A DNA stretch of 64,000 bases from Erythrobacter sp. F6033 (GCF_023016005.1 NZ_JALKAZ010000002.1:248001-312000); one strand, 5' to 3'. Shown: positions 26,706-35,991, counted from the stretch's first letter. Translations and numbers: made by a program. Notes: a model not told the origin generated them from the letters alone.

Positions 26706-28103
26706 GTGACTAAGAAAGTCTGGATTGCAGCAGCAAGCGCCTTTGCGCTTGCTGGCTGCGCGACGACCGGTTCGGCCAATACGGCTGGCGACGATAGCGG
26801 ATCCGATGATGCGCCTCGCTTTGCTGCCCAAACCGAAGCGGAAGGGCCATTCCCCTCAACTTACAATGCCTATCCGGGCACGCCGACCGCTCTGGTTGGC
26901 GCGACCGTGTATGACGGTGCGGGCAATCGGATCGAGGGCGGCACTGTCCTCTTCCGCAATGGCAAAGTCGAAGCTGTCGGCGGCAGCGATCTTTCGACCG
27001 AAGGCTACGCAGTCCTCGATGGCACCGGTAAATTCGTCACACCCGGGATCATCGATATCCACTCGCACCTTGGCGATTATCCATCACCGGGTGTTCAGGC
27101 ACACAATGACGGCAATGAAGCCACCGCGCCGACTACACCGGATGTCTGGGCCGAACATTCGGTGTGGCCGCAAGATCCCGGTTTCAGCCGCGCGCTCGCC
27201 AATGGCGGCATTACCTCGCTGCAAATCCTGCCCGGCTCAGCCAACCTGATGGGTGGTCGCTCTGTCACGCTTAAAAACGTGCCAAGCCGCACTGTGCAAG
27301 GCATGAAGTTCCCCGGTGCGCCATACGGCTTTAAAATGGCCTGCGGTGAGAACCCAAAACGCGTTTACGGCGGACGCGGGCGTAAGCCTTCGACACGCAT
27401 GGGCAACTTCGCAGTCAACCGTCAGACTTGGTACGACGCAATCGAATATGCGAATAATGACGATGCCAAACGCAACCTCGGCAAAGAAACGCTGAAAGGC
27501 GTTCTCGAAGGCGACATCCTCGTCCACAACCATTGCTACCGCGCGGATGAGATGGCGCTGGTGATGGATATGGCCAAAGAGGTTGGCTACAAAGTCACCG
27601 CGTTCCACCACGCGGTCGAAGCCTACAAAATCGGCGATCTGCTGCGCGAGAATGGCGTATGCAGCGCAATCTGGGCCGACTGGTATGGCTTCAAGATGGA
27701 AGCCTATGACGCGATCATGGAAAACGCCGCGCTGCTCCAGAAAGAGGGCGCCTGCGTGGTCATCCACTCAGACAGCCAAAACGATATTCAACGCCTCAAT
27801 CAGGAAGCTTCCAAAGCGCAGGCAGCCGGTGCGCGGATGGGCATCGAAATTTCCGACGCGGACGTGATCGGATGGATCACTCTCAACGCTGCGAAGGCCA
27901 TGGGCATCGACGATATGACTGGCAGCCTTGAAGAAGGCAAAATGGCCGACGTTGTCCTTTGGAACGGCGATCCTCTGTCCGTCTATTCACGGCCTGAAAA
28001 GGTCTGGATCGACGGGGCTCTTATGTATGATGCGATGGACCGCAAACGCCGTCCGGTTAGCGATTTCGAGCTTGGCCAACCCGGCGAAGGAGATGTGAAA
28101 TGA
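26706..28103 (+). CDS. Amidohydrolase lipoprotein with intact metal site
   Basis: This 465-residue amidohydrolase-superfamily protein resembles imidazolonepropionase and Xaa-Pro dipeptidase-like enzymes. The metal ligands of the TIM barrel are visible: HxH in DIHSHLGD (about residues 117-124), LVHNHCYRADEM (about 268), VTAFHHAVEA (about 298) and the aspartate in VIHSDSQND (about 353). A signal peptide ends in a lipobox LAGC (residues 15-18). GTG 26706 is best spaced (6 bases) from the AGGGGA site; ATG 26700 is the alternative. It overlaps the next gene by 4 bases. Substrate unknown; a peptide or cyclic amide is likely. Confidence 0.88.
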   Translation: MTKKVWIAAASAFALAGCATTGSANTAGDDSGSDDAPRFAAQTEAEGPFPSTYNAYPGTPTALVGATVYDGAGNRIEGGTVLFRNGKVEAVGGSDLSTEGYAVLDGTGKFVTPGIIDIHSHLGDYPSPGVQAHNDGNEATAPTTPDVWAEHSVWPQDPGFSRALANGGITSLQILPGSANLMGGRSVTLKNVPSRTVQGMKFPGAPYGFKMACGENPKRVYGGRGRKPSTRMGNFAVNRQTWYDAIEYANNDDAKRNLGKETLKGVLEGDILVHNHCYRADEMALVMDMAKEVGYKVTAFHHAVEAYKIGDLLRENGVCSAIWADWYGFKMEAYDAIMENAALLQKEGACVVIHSDSQNDIQRLNQEASKAQAAGARMGIEISDADVIGWITLNAAKAMGIDDMTGSLEEGKMADVVLWNGDPLSVYSRPEKVWIDGALMYDAMDRKRRPVSDFELGQPGEGDVK

Positions 28104-29410
28104 AGCGCCTCCTAACTCTCGCGGCTTCGGCCATCGCTCTTTCTGCAACCCCGGCCTTGGCTCAGGATGTGGTTATCGCAAATGCGACCGTCGTAACTGG
28201 GGATGGCAGCGAGCCGATCCAAAACGGCGTCGTTATGGTCGAGAATGGCCGCGTCACCTATGCAGGCACGGCAAACGGTCAATCGTTCGCGACAGACTTG
28301 GTTGTGGATGCGGATGGCGCCTGGGTCACACCGGGCATCTTTGCAACCGTCACAACGCTCGGGCTCGTCGATGTCGGCGCGGTGAGCGAATCCAATGATA
28401 GCCGTGCGGGCGGTGCTCCGTTCAGCGCGTCGCTCGATGTCGCTCCTGCGGTCAATCCAAACTCGCAGAATATCATGATCCACCGCGCCGCAGGGATCAC
28501 CCGCGCTGCGACAACCACGCTTCCTTCGGCTTCGATTTTTGCCGGACAAGGCGCGATCATTGATCTGGATTCCGACGGCACGCCCATTGTGAAAGCCCGC
28601 GCTTTCCAGATGGTCGACCTCGGCGAAGGCGGTGCGCGCCGTGCCGGTGGCAGCCGCGCTGCGACCTACACCTTGTTCCGTGCATCCTTGCGCGAAGCTC
28701 AGGCGCTATCCGGAGGGGGAACTCCGCAAACGACCGAAATCACCGCCGACGGCGAGGTACTGCTAGGCCGCTTCGATGCCGAGGCTTTGAAGCCAGTGGT
28801 TGCGGGCACGCAAAAACTTTATGTCGGGGTCGAGCGCGCAGCAGACATTCGCAGCGTGCTCGCGCTCAAATCCGAATTCCCGCGCCTCGACATGGTGCTA
28901 GTGGGTGCGAGCGAAGGCTGGCTGGTAGCCAACGAAATCGCGGCCGCTGGTGTGCCAGTGCTCGCTGATCCGCTGGACGCATTGCCGACCGGTTTCGATC
29001 AGCTTGCTTCCACTCAAAGCAATGTTGGCCGAATGAAGCGCGCTGGCGTAAAAGTCGGCTTGAACGCGGCGAGCATCGAGAATCCACGGCGTTTGGCACA
29101 GCAGGCCGGCAATCTCGTCGGTCTCGCGAAAATGCCTGGAGCAGCCGGACTGACATGGGGCGAGGCGTTCGCCTCGATCAGCTCAATCCCAGCCGATATA
29201 AGCGGGATGGGCGGCAAAGCGGGCGTGTTGAAACAAGGCGCTCTCGGTGATGTCGTGATCTGGGATGGTGATCCGCTGGAAGTGACATCCGTCCCGACCA
29301 AAGTGTTTATCGGCGGTGTTGAGCAGCCTTTGGACAGCCATCAAAGCCGTTTGAAAGAGCGGTACCGCGATCTTGACGAAAGCGATCTGCCAAAGGCTTA
29401 CGATTGGTGA
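28100..29410 (+). CDS. Amidohydrolase-like exported protein lacking the metal-binding residues
   Basis: This 436-residue protein has a signal peptide (MKRLLTLAASAIALSATPALA) and the flanking beta-sandwich strands of amidohydrolases at both ends (DVVIANATVVTGDG; GVLKQGALGDVVIWDGDPLE). The place of the HxH motif reads VTPGIFATVTTLGLVDVG, and no later histidine ligands are seen in the barrel. It therefore looks like a catalytically dead paralogue. It is translationally coupled (ATGA) to the intact amidohydrolase upstream, so a partner or heterodimer role is likely. Confidence 0.85.
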   Translation: MKRLLTLAASAIALSATPALAQDVVIANATVVTGDGSEPIQNGVVMVENGRVTYAGTANGQSFATDLVVDADGAWVTPGIFATVTTLGLVDVGAVSESNDSRAGGAPFSASLDVAPAVNPNSQNIMIHRAAGITRAATTTLPSASIFAGQGAIIDLDSDGTPIVKARAFQMVDLGEGGARRAGGSRAATYTLFRASLREAQALSGGGTPQTTEITADGEVLLGRFDAEALKPVVAGTQKLYVGVERAADIRSVLALKSEFPRLDMVLVGASEGWLVANEIAAAGVPVLADPLDALPTGFDQLASTQSNVGRMKRAGVKVGLNAASIENPRRLAQQAGNLVGLAKMPGAAGLTWGEAFASISSIPADISGMGGKAGVLKQGALGDVVIWDGDPLEVTSVPTKVFIGGVEQPLDSHQSRLKERYRDLDESDLPKAYDW

Positions 29411-29910
29411 TGCGGGCGATTGCAGCGGCGGCGCTTGCCGTTTCGATGATCAGTGCGCGCCCTGCAATTGCGCAGGAAGACACGGTAGAGGAAACCGCCG
29501 AGCAGGCGGTGAATGACATCGCCTGGCACACCGCCCAGCAAACCTATCTGTTCGATCTGAAAACTGCGGATGGCTGGCGTTATATGGATGGCGGCCTGCG
29601 GTGGCGATGGACCCGATATAACGGTTCTGAAGAGAGGCCGAGCGTCGCCGATACGGTGACCCTGCATTACGAAGGCAAACTCATCGACGGGACGGTGTTC
29701 GACAGCTCCTATCCACGCGGAGAACCTGCGACTTTCCCTCTCGGACGTTTGATTGAAGGCTGGAAAATGGCTGTGCCGAATATGGCAGTGGGCGAAGAGA
29801 TCGAAATCGCGATTCCTTCTGACCTTGCTTACGGCGCTGAAGGTAGAGGCCCGATCCCGCCCAATGCCACTCTGCTGTTCAAAGTTGAGCTGATCGCTAT
29901 CGCAGAGTAA
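29410..29910 (+). CDS. FKBP-type peptidyl-prolyl cis-trans isomerase, exported
   Basis: The product has 166 residues: a signal peptide (about 1-20, ending ARPAIAQ), a linker of about 60 residues with two tryptophans, then an FKBP domain from about 75 to the end. The domain contains VTLHYEGKLIDGTVFDSSY, the core IEGWKMAVPNMAVGE and the terminal YGAEGRGPIPPNATLLFKVEL. FKBPs assist protein folding in the periplasm. The ATG shares a base with the stop of the amidohydrolase-like gene (TGATG), so it belongs to the same operon. Confidence 0.92.
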   Translation: MRAIAAAALAVSMISARPAIAQEDTVEETAEQAVNDIAWHTAQQTYLFDLKTADGWRYMDGGLRWRWTRYNGSEERPSVADTVTLHYEGKLIDGTVFDSSYPRGEPATFPLGRLIEGWKMAVPNMAVGEEIEIAIPSDLAYGAEGRGPIPPNATLLFKVELIAIAE

Positions 29911-29937
29911 GTTGACGGCAATCTAGGGGGATTGCTC

Positions 29938-30609
29938 ATGTCTGCGCTCACGGAACTTGTTGCTGCAAACGTAGCTTTTGTTGGCACACATTTCGCCATG
30001 TCGCACCCTTTGCGCGCGCCTTTGGTTGGGGTGCTTGGCAATGTCGGCTTTCAGATCGCTTATTCGCTGGTCAGCTTTGCGACGCTTGGGTGGATCTACT
30101 TCGCGTTCAAGGCAGCGCCAGCAGCTGACCTACCCGGTTCGGGCGATTTTGGCTGGATCATTGCTACGATCATCACTCTGCCCGCGATGATCTTGCTGGC
30201 GGGTTCGTATGTCAGCAACCCTGCAATGCCAACGCCAAAAGCCGCAGAACAAGCCCGCGCAGAACCGAAAGGCGTGTTCAAAGTCACCCGTCACCCGATG
30301 ATGTGGAGTTTTGCACTGTGGGCATTCTCCCACATCGCCATCCATTACAGCTGGCGCACCATGATCACCGCATCGGCGATGGGTTTTCTCGCGCTGGTCG
30401 GAGCGCATCTTCAGGACCGTAAGAAACAAGTTCTTATGGGCGAAGCGTGGGCCGAATGGGAAAGCAAGACCAGCTTTTGGCCGCGTTGGAGCGCGATCTT
30501 TGGCGCCGGAGCCTTTCCTTGGGCGGTGGGGCTGATCTTCTTCGTTTTCTTCTGCTGGCTCCACTTGCCAATTGGCGGCGTTCCTGCGGGCATTTGGCGC
30601 TGGTTCTAA
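29938..30609 (+). CDS. NnrU-family membrane protein
   Basis: The 223-residue inner-membrane protein has about six helices and the conserved histidines of the NnrU/isoprenylcysteine-methyltransferase-like group: FVGTHFAMSHPLR at the N-terminus and VTRHPMMWSFALWAFSHI at about residues 117-135. NnrU was first linked to nitrite and nitric oxide reduction in Rhodobacter, and the family is much broader than that. No denitrification gene is nearby, so its role here is open. ATG 29938 follows the FKBP stop by 27 bases. Confidence 0.85.
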   Translation: MSALTELVAANVAFVGTHFAMSHPLRAPLVGVLGNVGFQIAYSLVSFATLGWIYFAFKAAPAADLPGSGDFGWIIATIITLPAMILLAGSYVSNPAMPTPKAAEQARAEPKGVFKVTRHPMMWSFALWAFSHIAIHYSWRTMITASAMGFLALVGAHLQDRKKQVLMGEAWAEWESKTSFWPRWSAIFGAGAFPWAVGLIFFVFFCWLHLPIGGVPAGIWRWF

Positions 30610-31403
30610 CGCTCAAAATCGAGCGACAAAATCCAGTCTCGCCGGGCTTCTTGGGATCGGCGCTCAAAACTCAGCCCATGACCGGAGCCGTCAAAGGTTT
30701 GAAATTCGTGCTCCTTGGCAAGCGCGGCGAGCGCCCGCCCATGTTCGTACGGCACGACAAAATCGTCCGTGCCGTGCTGGATCAGGATCGGCATATCAAG
30801 CTGCCCGATCTTGGCTGCGTTGTCATATTGCTCTCGGACAAGGCTGCGCGCGGGAAGCCACCACAGGTTGCTCTGCGCCGCATCGGGCAATGACGTGAAC
30901 GGCGCGATGAGCACAAGAGCCGCTGGGTCATGGCGCAGGGCCATTTCCGTACCCACGCCGCCTCCGATCGAATTGGCGACGATGACCGTTTTTTCCGGAT
31001 AGATTCCTGCCTCAGCAAGCCAAGCCATCGCGGCGTCACCGTCGAGGTAGAGCCCCTTTTCCGAGGGATCACCCGGATTGCCGCCATAGCCGCGATACTC
31101 AACCATAAAGACGCCGAAACCAGCCTCAGCAAAGGTCATATTGGAAGCGCTCGCCGCCTCGAGAGTGCCGCCATTGCCGTGAAAATAGACAATTGTGGGA
31201 AGCCCCTCTTGCGCAGGGCGGTAAAACGATCGGAGGTTCAACCCATCCGAAGTCTGCAGCGTGACCTCCTCATAGCCAGGCGTCAGCACGGCTGGAGACT
31301 GCGGAGCCGGATAGATGAAATGCGATTGAAACGCCCACATGATCACCAACACCGTGACATAGCACGTCGCAACCATAACCAGCGCGGATCGGAGCCATTT
31401 CAT
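30606..31403 (-). CDS. Membrane-anchored alpha/beta hydrolase (Bem46-like)
   Basis: The 265-residue product has an N-terminal membrane anchor (LVMVATCYVTVLVIMWAF, about residues 8-25) and an alpha/beta hydrolase domain. The oxyanion segment is VYFHGNGG (about 72), the nucleophile lies in VANSIGGGVG (about Ser145), and the C-terminal acid and histidine lie in QHGTDDFVVPYEHG and GSGHGLSF. This matches Bem46/YfhR-type serine hydrolases of unknown substrate. The stop codon converges on and overlaps the NnrU gene end by 4 bases. Confidence 0.87.
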   Translation of the reverse strand: MKWLRSALVMVATCYVTVLVIMWAFQSHFIYPAPQSPAVLTPGYEEVTLQTSDGLNLRSFYRPAQEGLPTIVYFHGNGGTLEAASASNMTFAEAGFGVFMVEYRGYGGNPGDPSEKGLYLDGDAAMAWLAEAGIYPEKTVIVANSIGGGVGTEMALRHDPAALVLIAPFTSLPDAAQSNLWWLPARSLVREQYDNAAKIGQLDMPILIQHGTDDFVVPYEHGRALAALAKEHEFQTFDGSGHGLSFERRSQEARRDWILSLDFER

Positions 31404-31415
31404 GCGGGCGGCAGC

Positions 31416-32213
31416 CTATTCGCCCTTAAAGGTTGCAGCGCGCTTTTCGATAAGCGCGGCGACACCCTCAGCATGGTCTCCGGTCGTATGCATCATCGCC
31501 TGAGTGTTGGCCGCCATTTCCAGCGCCGTGTCATAATTCACCTGAGTGCCCTGCCGCAGCAGCATCTTGGACTGACGCAGTGAGTGGGGCGGCATCGCTG
31601 CGATCTTCGTCGCCATCTCCTGAGCTTCGGCCAGCAAGTCATCATGCGGTACGACGCGGCTGACGAGGCCCCAATCCTGCGCTTGCTGAGCGCCGATAAC
31701 ATCGCCGGTGTAGAACAATTCCGATGCGCGGCTCATCCCGATCACGCGCGGCAGGATCCACGTTCCACCATCGCCGGGAATAATGCCCAGTTTCAGGAAA
31801 GTGACGCCGAACTTGGCCTTGTCGCTCGCAATGCGAATATCGGCGAGGCATGAGACATCGCAGCCAAGACCAATAGCAGGCCCGTTGACCGCAGCGATAA
31901 CTGGCACGCGGATAGCGTGGAGGGCGCGCAGCATCATATGAATATTGTCGCGGTATCCATCGGAGATTGCAGGCGTGGAGCCGCCAAACGTGCCGGTCTT
32001 GCTCTGCATAGCTTTGATATCGCCGCCCGCGCTAAAGGCCCTGCCTGCGCCCGTCAGAATGACGCAGCGCACATCGATATCGCGATTGATCGCATCGCAA
32101 GCGGCGCGGAATTCCTCCCCATCCCCCGGCGCGCCTAGCGGGTTCATCGTATCGGCGCGGTCGATGGTCAGAGTGGTGACGGGGCCGTCGCGTGTAGTCT
32201 GGAGCAGGGGCAT
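31416..32213 (-). CDS. Enoyl-CoA hydratase/isomerase (crotonase) family protein
   Basis: This is a 265-residue crotonase-fold enzyme. The oxyanion-hole strands are AGRAFSAGGDIKAM (about residues 54-67) and AAVNGPAIGLGCDVSC (about 107-122), and the helix before the active site contains FLKLGIIPGDGGTWILPRVIG. A glycine follows the position of one catalytic glutamate (GDGG), while hydratases often have a second glutamate there, so isomerase or another activity is possible. ATG 32213 has GAGGAA upstream. It probably acts in fatty-acid or CoA-ester breakdown. Confidence 0.92.
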   Translation of the reverse strand: MPLLQTTRDGPVTTLTIDRADTMNPLGAPGDGEEFRAACDAINRDIDVRCVILTGAGRAFSAGGDIKAMQSKTGTFGGSTPAISDGYRDNIHMMLRALHAIRVPVIAAVNGPAIGLGCDVSCLADIRIASDKAKFGVTFLKLGIIPGDGGTWILPRVIGMSRASELFYTGDVIGAQQAQDWGLVSRVVPHDDLLAEAQEMATKIAAMPPHSLRQSKMLLRQGTQVNYDTALEMAANTQAMMHTTGDHAEGVAALIEKRAATFKGE

Positions 32214-32269
32214 CGGGTTCCTCAAGTGATTGCGATGCTTCGGTCTAGCACAAAAGGCCGCTTTGAACA

Positions 32270-32376
32270 GTTGGATGCGGATGACACTTTTCCCAACATG
32301 TCACCCTGTTTTCTGGGGCGTTACTTCGTCTTTTCAGAGGGTTGGTGATGTTGGATACAGGTGACACTTGTCCAAC
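32270..32376. repeat. Two-copy repeat with GTTGGAT...CCAAC ends
   Basis: Copies at 32270-32297 and 32350-32376 share GTTGGAT at the left, a central GATGACACTT or GGTGACACTT, and TCC(C)AAC at the right, so each copy also has inverted ends (GTTGGA/TCCAAC). They are 80 bases apart in the same orientation. The 283-base gap between the crotonase gene and the small membrane protein gene holds these, the hairpin at 32468 and no credible gene. A dispersed extragenic element or a binding site are both possible. Confidence 0.45.
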
Positions 32377-32467
32377 TCTGGGAGTTTTATTGAGGCATTT
32401 GTACGGCGGGGGCATGGCCTAACCGCTATGCCAGCGACGCATGATGTAGGAAAGGCAGCCACAGCTT

Positions 32468-32495
32468 CGTCACCCCTGCGGAGGCAGGGGTGACG
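32468..32495. repeat. Perfect 12-bp palindrome, REP-like hairpin or terminator
   Basis: CGTCACCCCTGC (32468-32479) and GCAGGGGTGACG (32484-32495) form a perfect 12-bp stem with a GGAG loop, right after the stop of the dxs-coupled membrane protein gene on the minus strand. GTCACCCC-type palindromes of this form are common dispersed elements in sphingomonad genomes. There is no strong T tract on either side, so it is a better candidate for a dispersed palindromic repeat than for an intrinsic terminator. Confidence 0.6.
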
Positions 32496-32496
32496 A

Positions 32497-32727
32497 TTAG
32501 TCAAAAATCGAAAGCAGCCTTCGTGTTCCGAGACCAATTGCCGTCAAGATCGCAAGCCATAACGCGGTGACCACAAGTTGAGCGACGGGGTCCAACGGCT
32601 CGCTTGTGGTCGCGCCTCCGTTGGCAAACCAAGTGAACGCGTAGATAAGCGTGACGACCAGCGCCAAGACTACGCCTAAGGCCCTGATTATAATTTCGGC
32701 AAAGGTTTCAACCAGCCAGCGCGGCAT
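32497..32727 (-). CDS. Small two-helix membrane protein coupled to dxs
   Basis: This 76-residue protein has two hydrophobic helices (about residues 10-33 and 48-68) and a short basic C-terminus. Its ATG overlaps the dxs stop codon by one base (TGATG), so it is almost certainly co-translated with dxs. Similar small membrane proteins after dxs are uncharacterised. No function in isoprenoid synthesis can be claimed. Confidence 0.7.
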   Translation of the reverse strand: MPRWLVETFAEIIIRALGVVLALVVTLIYAFTWFANGGATTSEPLDPVAQLVVTALWLAILTAIGLGTRRLLSIFD

Positions 32728-34652
32728 CAGGCCGAAGCCTCCTCAGCAACCCCCGCGCTGTTATGCTTCAGCGCCTTCAAAACCGTATCGACGATCTGCG
32801 GCGCGTTCAGACCTGCTTCGTCATACTGCTTCGCCGGGTCATCGTGATCCTGGAATGTGTCCGGCAGGCGCATCGTGCGAACCTTCAAACCGCTATCCGT
32901 CAGCCCCTCATCCGAAGCATAGGTGAGAACGTGTGCACCGAGGCCGCCGATGGCGCCTTCCTCTACCGTGATCACCACTTCATGCTCGCGCATCAGTTTG
33001 GCGATCAGGTCTTCGTCGAGCGGCTTGGCAAAGCGCATATCGGCGACGGTGGTCGAAAGCCCCTTTGCCTCCAGCGTGTCAGCCGCCTTCTTTGCCTCTT
33101 CAAGACGCGCACCGAGTGACAGGATAGCGACCTTGGTGCCTTCGCGCACCACGCGTCCCTTGCCGATCTCTAGCTTTTCAAGCGTGTCAGGGATCGCAAC
33201 ACCCACGCCATTTCCGCGCGGATAGCGGAAGGCAATCGGCCCGTCGTCATATTCGACCGCAGTGTAGGTCATATGCGCCAGCTCGGCTTCGTCAGCCGCC
33301 GCCATCACCACCATATTCGGCAGTGTCGCAAGATAGGTAATGTCGAACGCGCCAGCATGGGTGCAGCCATCCGCACCGACCAGCCCGGCACGGTCAATCG
33401 CAAAGCGGACCGGCAGGTTCTGGATCGCAACGTCATGGACGACTTGGTCATAGGCGCGCTGTAGGAAGGTCGAATAGATCGCAGCGAATGGACGCATGCC
33501 CTGCGCGGCGAGACCGGCAGCGAATGTCACGCCGTGTTGTTCGGCAATGCCGACGTCAAAACTGCGCTCCGGATGCGCTTTTGCAAAACGGTCTACACCG
33601 GTGCCCGATGGCATCGCGGCGGTAATCGCGCAGATACGGCTGTCGGTTTCAGCAAGCTTCGCCAGAGTATCGCCAAAAACGTTCTGATAGGCGGGCGGAC
33701 CGGCAGCGCTTTTCTTTTTCTCGCCTGTGACAACATCGAATTTGGGCACGCCGTGATATTTGTCGGCGCTTTCTTCGGCGTATTTGTAGCCTTTGCCCTT
33801 CTGCGTAACGACATGGATCAACACCGGGCCTTCAGATGTGTCGCGTACATTCTCGAGCACAGGGATCAAGTGATCAAGATTGTGCCCGTCGATTGGCCCA
33901 ACGTAATAAAAGCCGAGCTCTTCAAACAGCGTGCCGCCGGTGACCATACCGCGCGTATATTCTTCAGCCTTGCGAATGCCTTGGTGCATCCGGCGGCTCA
34001 TTTTCTTGACTGCTTTTGAAGCAAGACTGCGCAGGCCAAGATATTCGCTCGAAGAAACCATCCGCGCGAGATAGGCGGAAAGACCGCCCACCGGCGGCGC
34101 GATCGACATATCATTGTCGTTGAGGATCACGACGAGACGATTGCCCGCCTGCTCGGCGTTGTTCATCGCCTCATAAGCCATGCCAGCGCTCATCGCGCCA
34201 TCACCGATCACCGCGATACCGCGACCCGGCTTGTCGTTCAGCTTGTTTGCCATGGCAAAGCCAAGCGCGGCCGAAATCGATGTCGACGAGTGCGCTGCGC
34301 CAAACGGATCATATTCGCTTTCCGTGCGCTTAGTAAAACCTGACAGCCCACCGCCCTGGCGCAGGGTGCGGATACGGTCGCGCCGTCCGGTTAGGATTTT
34401 GTGCGGATAGCACTGGTGCCCCACATCCCAGACGAGTTTGTCATCGGGCGTATTGAAAACATAGTGGATCGCCACAGTAAGCTCGACCACGCCGAGGCCC
34501 GATCCCAAATGGCCGCCAGATGTGCTGACAGCATCGATCATTTCGGTGCGCAATTCGTCTGCGAGCTGGCGGAGTTGTTCTGGCTCTAAATCACGAAGCT
34601 CGTCTGGTGTAGGCACTTGATCGAGCAGTGGAGTGTGGGGCTTTTGATTCAT
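32727..34652 (-). CDS. dxs: 1-deoxy-D-xylulose-5-phosphate synthase
   Basis: DXS joins pyruvate and glyceraldehyde 3-phosphate with thiamine diphosphate, the first step of the MEP isoprenoid pathway. The 641-residue length is typical. The thiamine-binding motif [19 protein letters not shown]...LNDNDMSI (about residues 150-185), the [19 protein letters not shown] start of the transketolase fold (about 45) and the C-terminal transketolase domain are intact. Carotenoid- or hopanoid-forming bacteria rely on this pathway. It is followed by a coupled small membrane protein gene. Confidence 0.97.
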   Translation of the reverse strand: MNQKPHTPLLDQVPTPDELRDLEPEQLRQLADELRTEMIDAVSTSGGHLGSGLGVVELTVAIHYVFNTPDDKLVWDVGHQCYPHKILTGRRDRIRTLRQGGGLSGFTKRTESEYDPFGAAHSSTSISAALGFAMANKLNDKPGRGIAVIGDGAMSAGMAYEAMNNAEQAGNRLVVILNDNDMSIAPPVGGLSAYLARMVSSSEYLGLRSLASKAVKKMSRRMHQGIRKAEEYTRGMVTGGTLFEELGFYYVGPIDGHNLDHLIPVLENVRDTSEGPVLIHVVTQKGKGYKYAEESADKYHGVPKFDVVTGEKKKSAAGPPAYQNVFGDTLAKLAETDSRICAITAAMPSGTGVDRFAKAHPERSFDVGIAEQHGVTFAAGLAAQGMRPFAAIYSTFLQRAYDQVVHDVAIQNLPVRFAIDRAGLVGADGCTHAGAFDITYLATLPNMVVMAAADEAELAHMTYTAVEYDDGPIAFRYPRGNGVGVAIPDTLEKLEIGKGRVVREGTKVAILSLGARLEEAKKAADTLEAKGLSTTVADMRFAKPLDEDLIAKLMREHEVVITVEEGAIGGLGAHVLTYASDEGLTDSGLKVRTMRLPDTFQDHDDPAKQYDEAGLNAPQIVDTVLKALKHNSAGVAEEASA

Positions 34653-34793
34653 GAGAAGCGCTTTACACCCTCAAAATGAAACTGTCGATGAACGGCTCGC
34701 CGCTCATAGAGAACGCTTCAGCGCTCGATCAGACCCTCCACTCAAGCTCAGATGCGCCTTTTGCACCTTTCCCTTCGGCTCGCGGCAAACTGT

Positions 34794-35255
34794 TTAAGCG
34801 CATGCACGGCAGACGCCGCGAATCTCCAAGACAGGGCGTTCAGCCTTGAAATTCTTCGCCGCGGCAAGAGCACGCACGGTCCGGCTAACCTCTTCATCAT
34901 CAACGTGGGTCGCATCGCCGCATTCATCGCAAACGAGGAAGATGCAGTCATGCTCGCAGCCCGGGTGAGTATTCGCGAGATAGGCGTTGGAGCTTTCCAC
35001 GCGCAGCGCGAGATTGTTCGAAACAAACAGATCGAGAATGCGGTAAACGCTGTTGGGTGCCACCCGCTTGCCGCGCGCAGCGGAAAGATTATCGGCGATG
35101 TCATAGGCCGAGACCGGGCGTTCGTGCTTGGCAAGCTCGGCAAACACGGTTTCGCGCATGCCGGTCCATTGTTCGCCCGAGCCCGTCAACGCATTGCGCG
35201 CCGCCTCAACCAGCGTTTCTCCGGAATGTTCGTGGTGCGCGTGATCATGTGCCAT
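34794..35255 (-). CDS. Fur-family transcriptional regulator, Zur-like
   Basis: This 153-residue protein has a His-rich N-terminus (MAHDHAHHEHSG), a winged helix (RPVSAYDIADNLSA...VAPNSVYRILDLFVSNNLA) and two cysteine pairs, CDECGD (about 109) and CRACA at the very C-terminus, which form the structural zinc site. The N-terminal His stretch and the absence of the usual Fur iron-sensing HHDH pattern favour a zinc-uptake (Zur) regulator over Fur, but this is an inference. ATG 35255 is chosen. It lies 49 bases downstream of msrA on the same strand. Confidence 0.85.
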   Translation of the reverse strand: MAHDHAHHEHSGETLVEAARNALTGSGEQWTGMRETVFAELAKHERPVSAYDIADNLSAARGKRVAPNSVYRILDLFVSNNLALRVESSNAYLANTHPGCEHDCIFLVCDECGDATHVDDEEVSRTVRALAAAKNFKAERPVLEIRGVCRACA

Positions 35256-35304
35256 GCGCGATGATATAGGCGCGGATTGGTCCCTCGCCAAGCAGCGGCA
35301 GTGC

Positions 35305-35991
35305 TTAAGCCCCGTCGCGGAGGAACTTGGTCCTGTAATCACGCGGGAACATAACACGCAACGCCTTCACTTTAGGGGCGTCCCAGCGGACGATGTAACC
35401 GTGACGCGGGTTCTTCGCCATAAAGTCCTGATGGTACTTTTCAGCAGCGTAGAATTTCCGGTGCTTCTCGATTTTAGTGACGATCGGGCGCTTCCAGATA
35501 CCGGATGCGCTCATCTGCTTGAGATAGGCTTTGGCAACCGCATTCTGCTCGGCATTCAACGGAACAAGTGCGCTGCGATAATGCGCTCCAACATCAGGCC
35601 CCTGACGATTCTTTAGTGTCGGATCGGTGACCACCGAAAAGAAGATTTGCACCAGCTCGTCATAACGCACGACATAGGGGTCATAGGTGATCATCACCGC
35701 TTCGGCGTGATTGGTGCCGCCCGCGATAATGCGGTTGTATTTGGCCGTTCCTGCAGAGCCGCCATGGAAACCAGAGACCGCTGATTTCACGCCTTTGACG
35801 TGGCTGAAAACGCCTTCCACGCCCCAGAAACAACCGCCTGCAAAAATGGCGGTTTTGAGGCCCGCGCCCTCTTTGGCTATCCGCTTGGGCGCGGGTGCGT
35901 TGACTGGCTCTTCCAATGCTAGTGCGGGAGAGGAACAGGCCGATAGGCCCATAGAGATAGCGGCCAGGCCGAGGACAAGAGTGCGCTTCAT
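35305..35991 (-). CDS. msrA: Peptide-methionine (S)-S-oxide reductase, lipoprotein
   Basis: MsrA reduces the S-epimer of methionine sulfoxide. The 228-residue product carries the catalytic GGCFWGVE with Cys54, GGTNHAEAVMITYDP (about 90) and a typical C-terminal part. The N-terminus is a lipoprotein signal (MKRTLVLGLAAISMGLSAC) with lipobox LSAC and lipid-bearing Cys19. It should therefore act in the periplasm on the envelope. The start overlaps the stop of the upstream small protein by 4 bases. Confidence 0.95.
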   Translation of the reverse strand: MKRTLVLGLAAISMGLSACSSPALALEEPVNAPAPKRIAKEGAGLKTAIFAGGCFWGVEGVFSHVKGVKSAVSGFHGGSAGTAKYNRIIAGGTNHAEAVMITYDPYVVRYDELVQIFFSVVTDPTLKNRQGPDVGAHYRSALVPLNAEQNAVAKAYLKQMSASGIWKRPIVTKIEKHRKFYAAEKYHQDFMAKNPRHGYIVRWDAPKVKALRVMFPRDYRTKFLRDGA

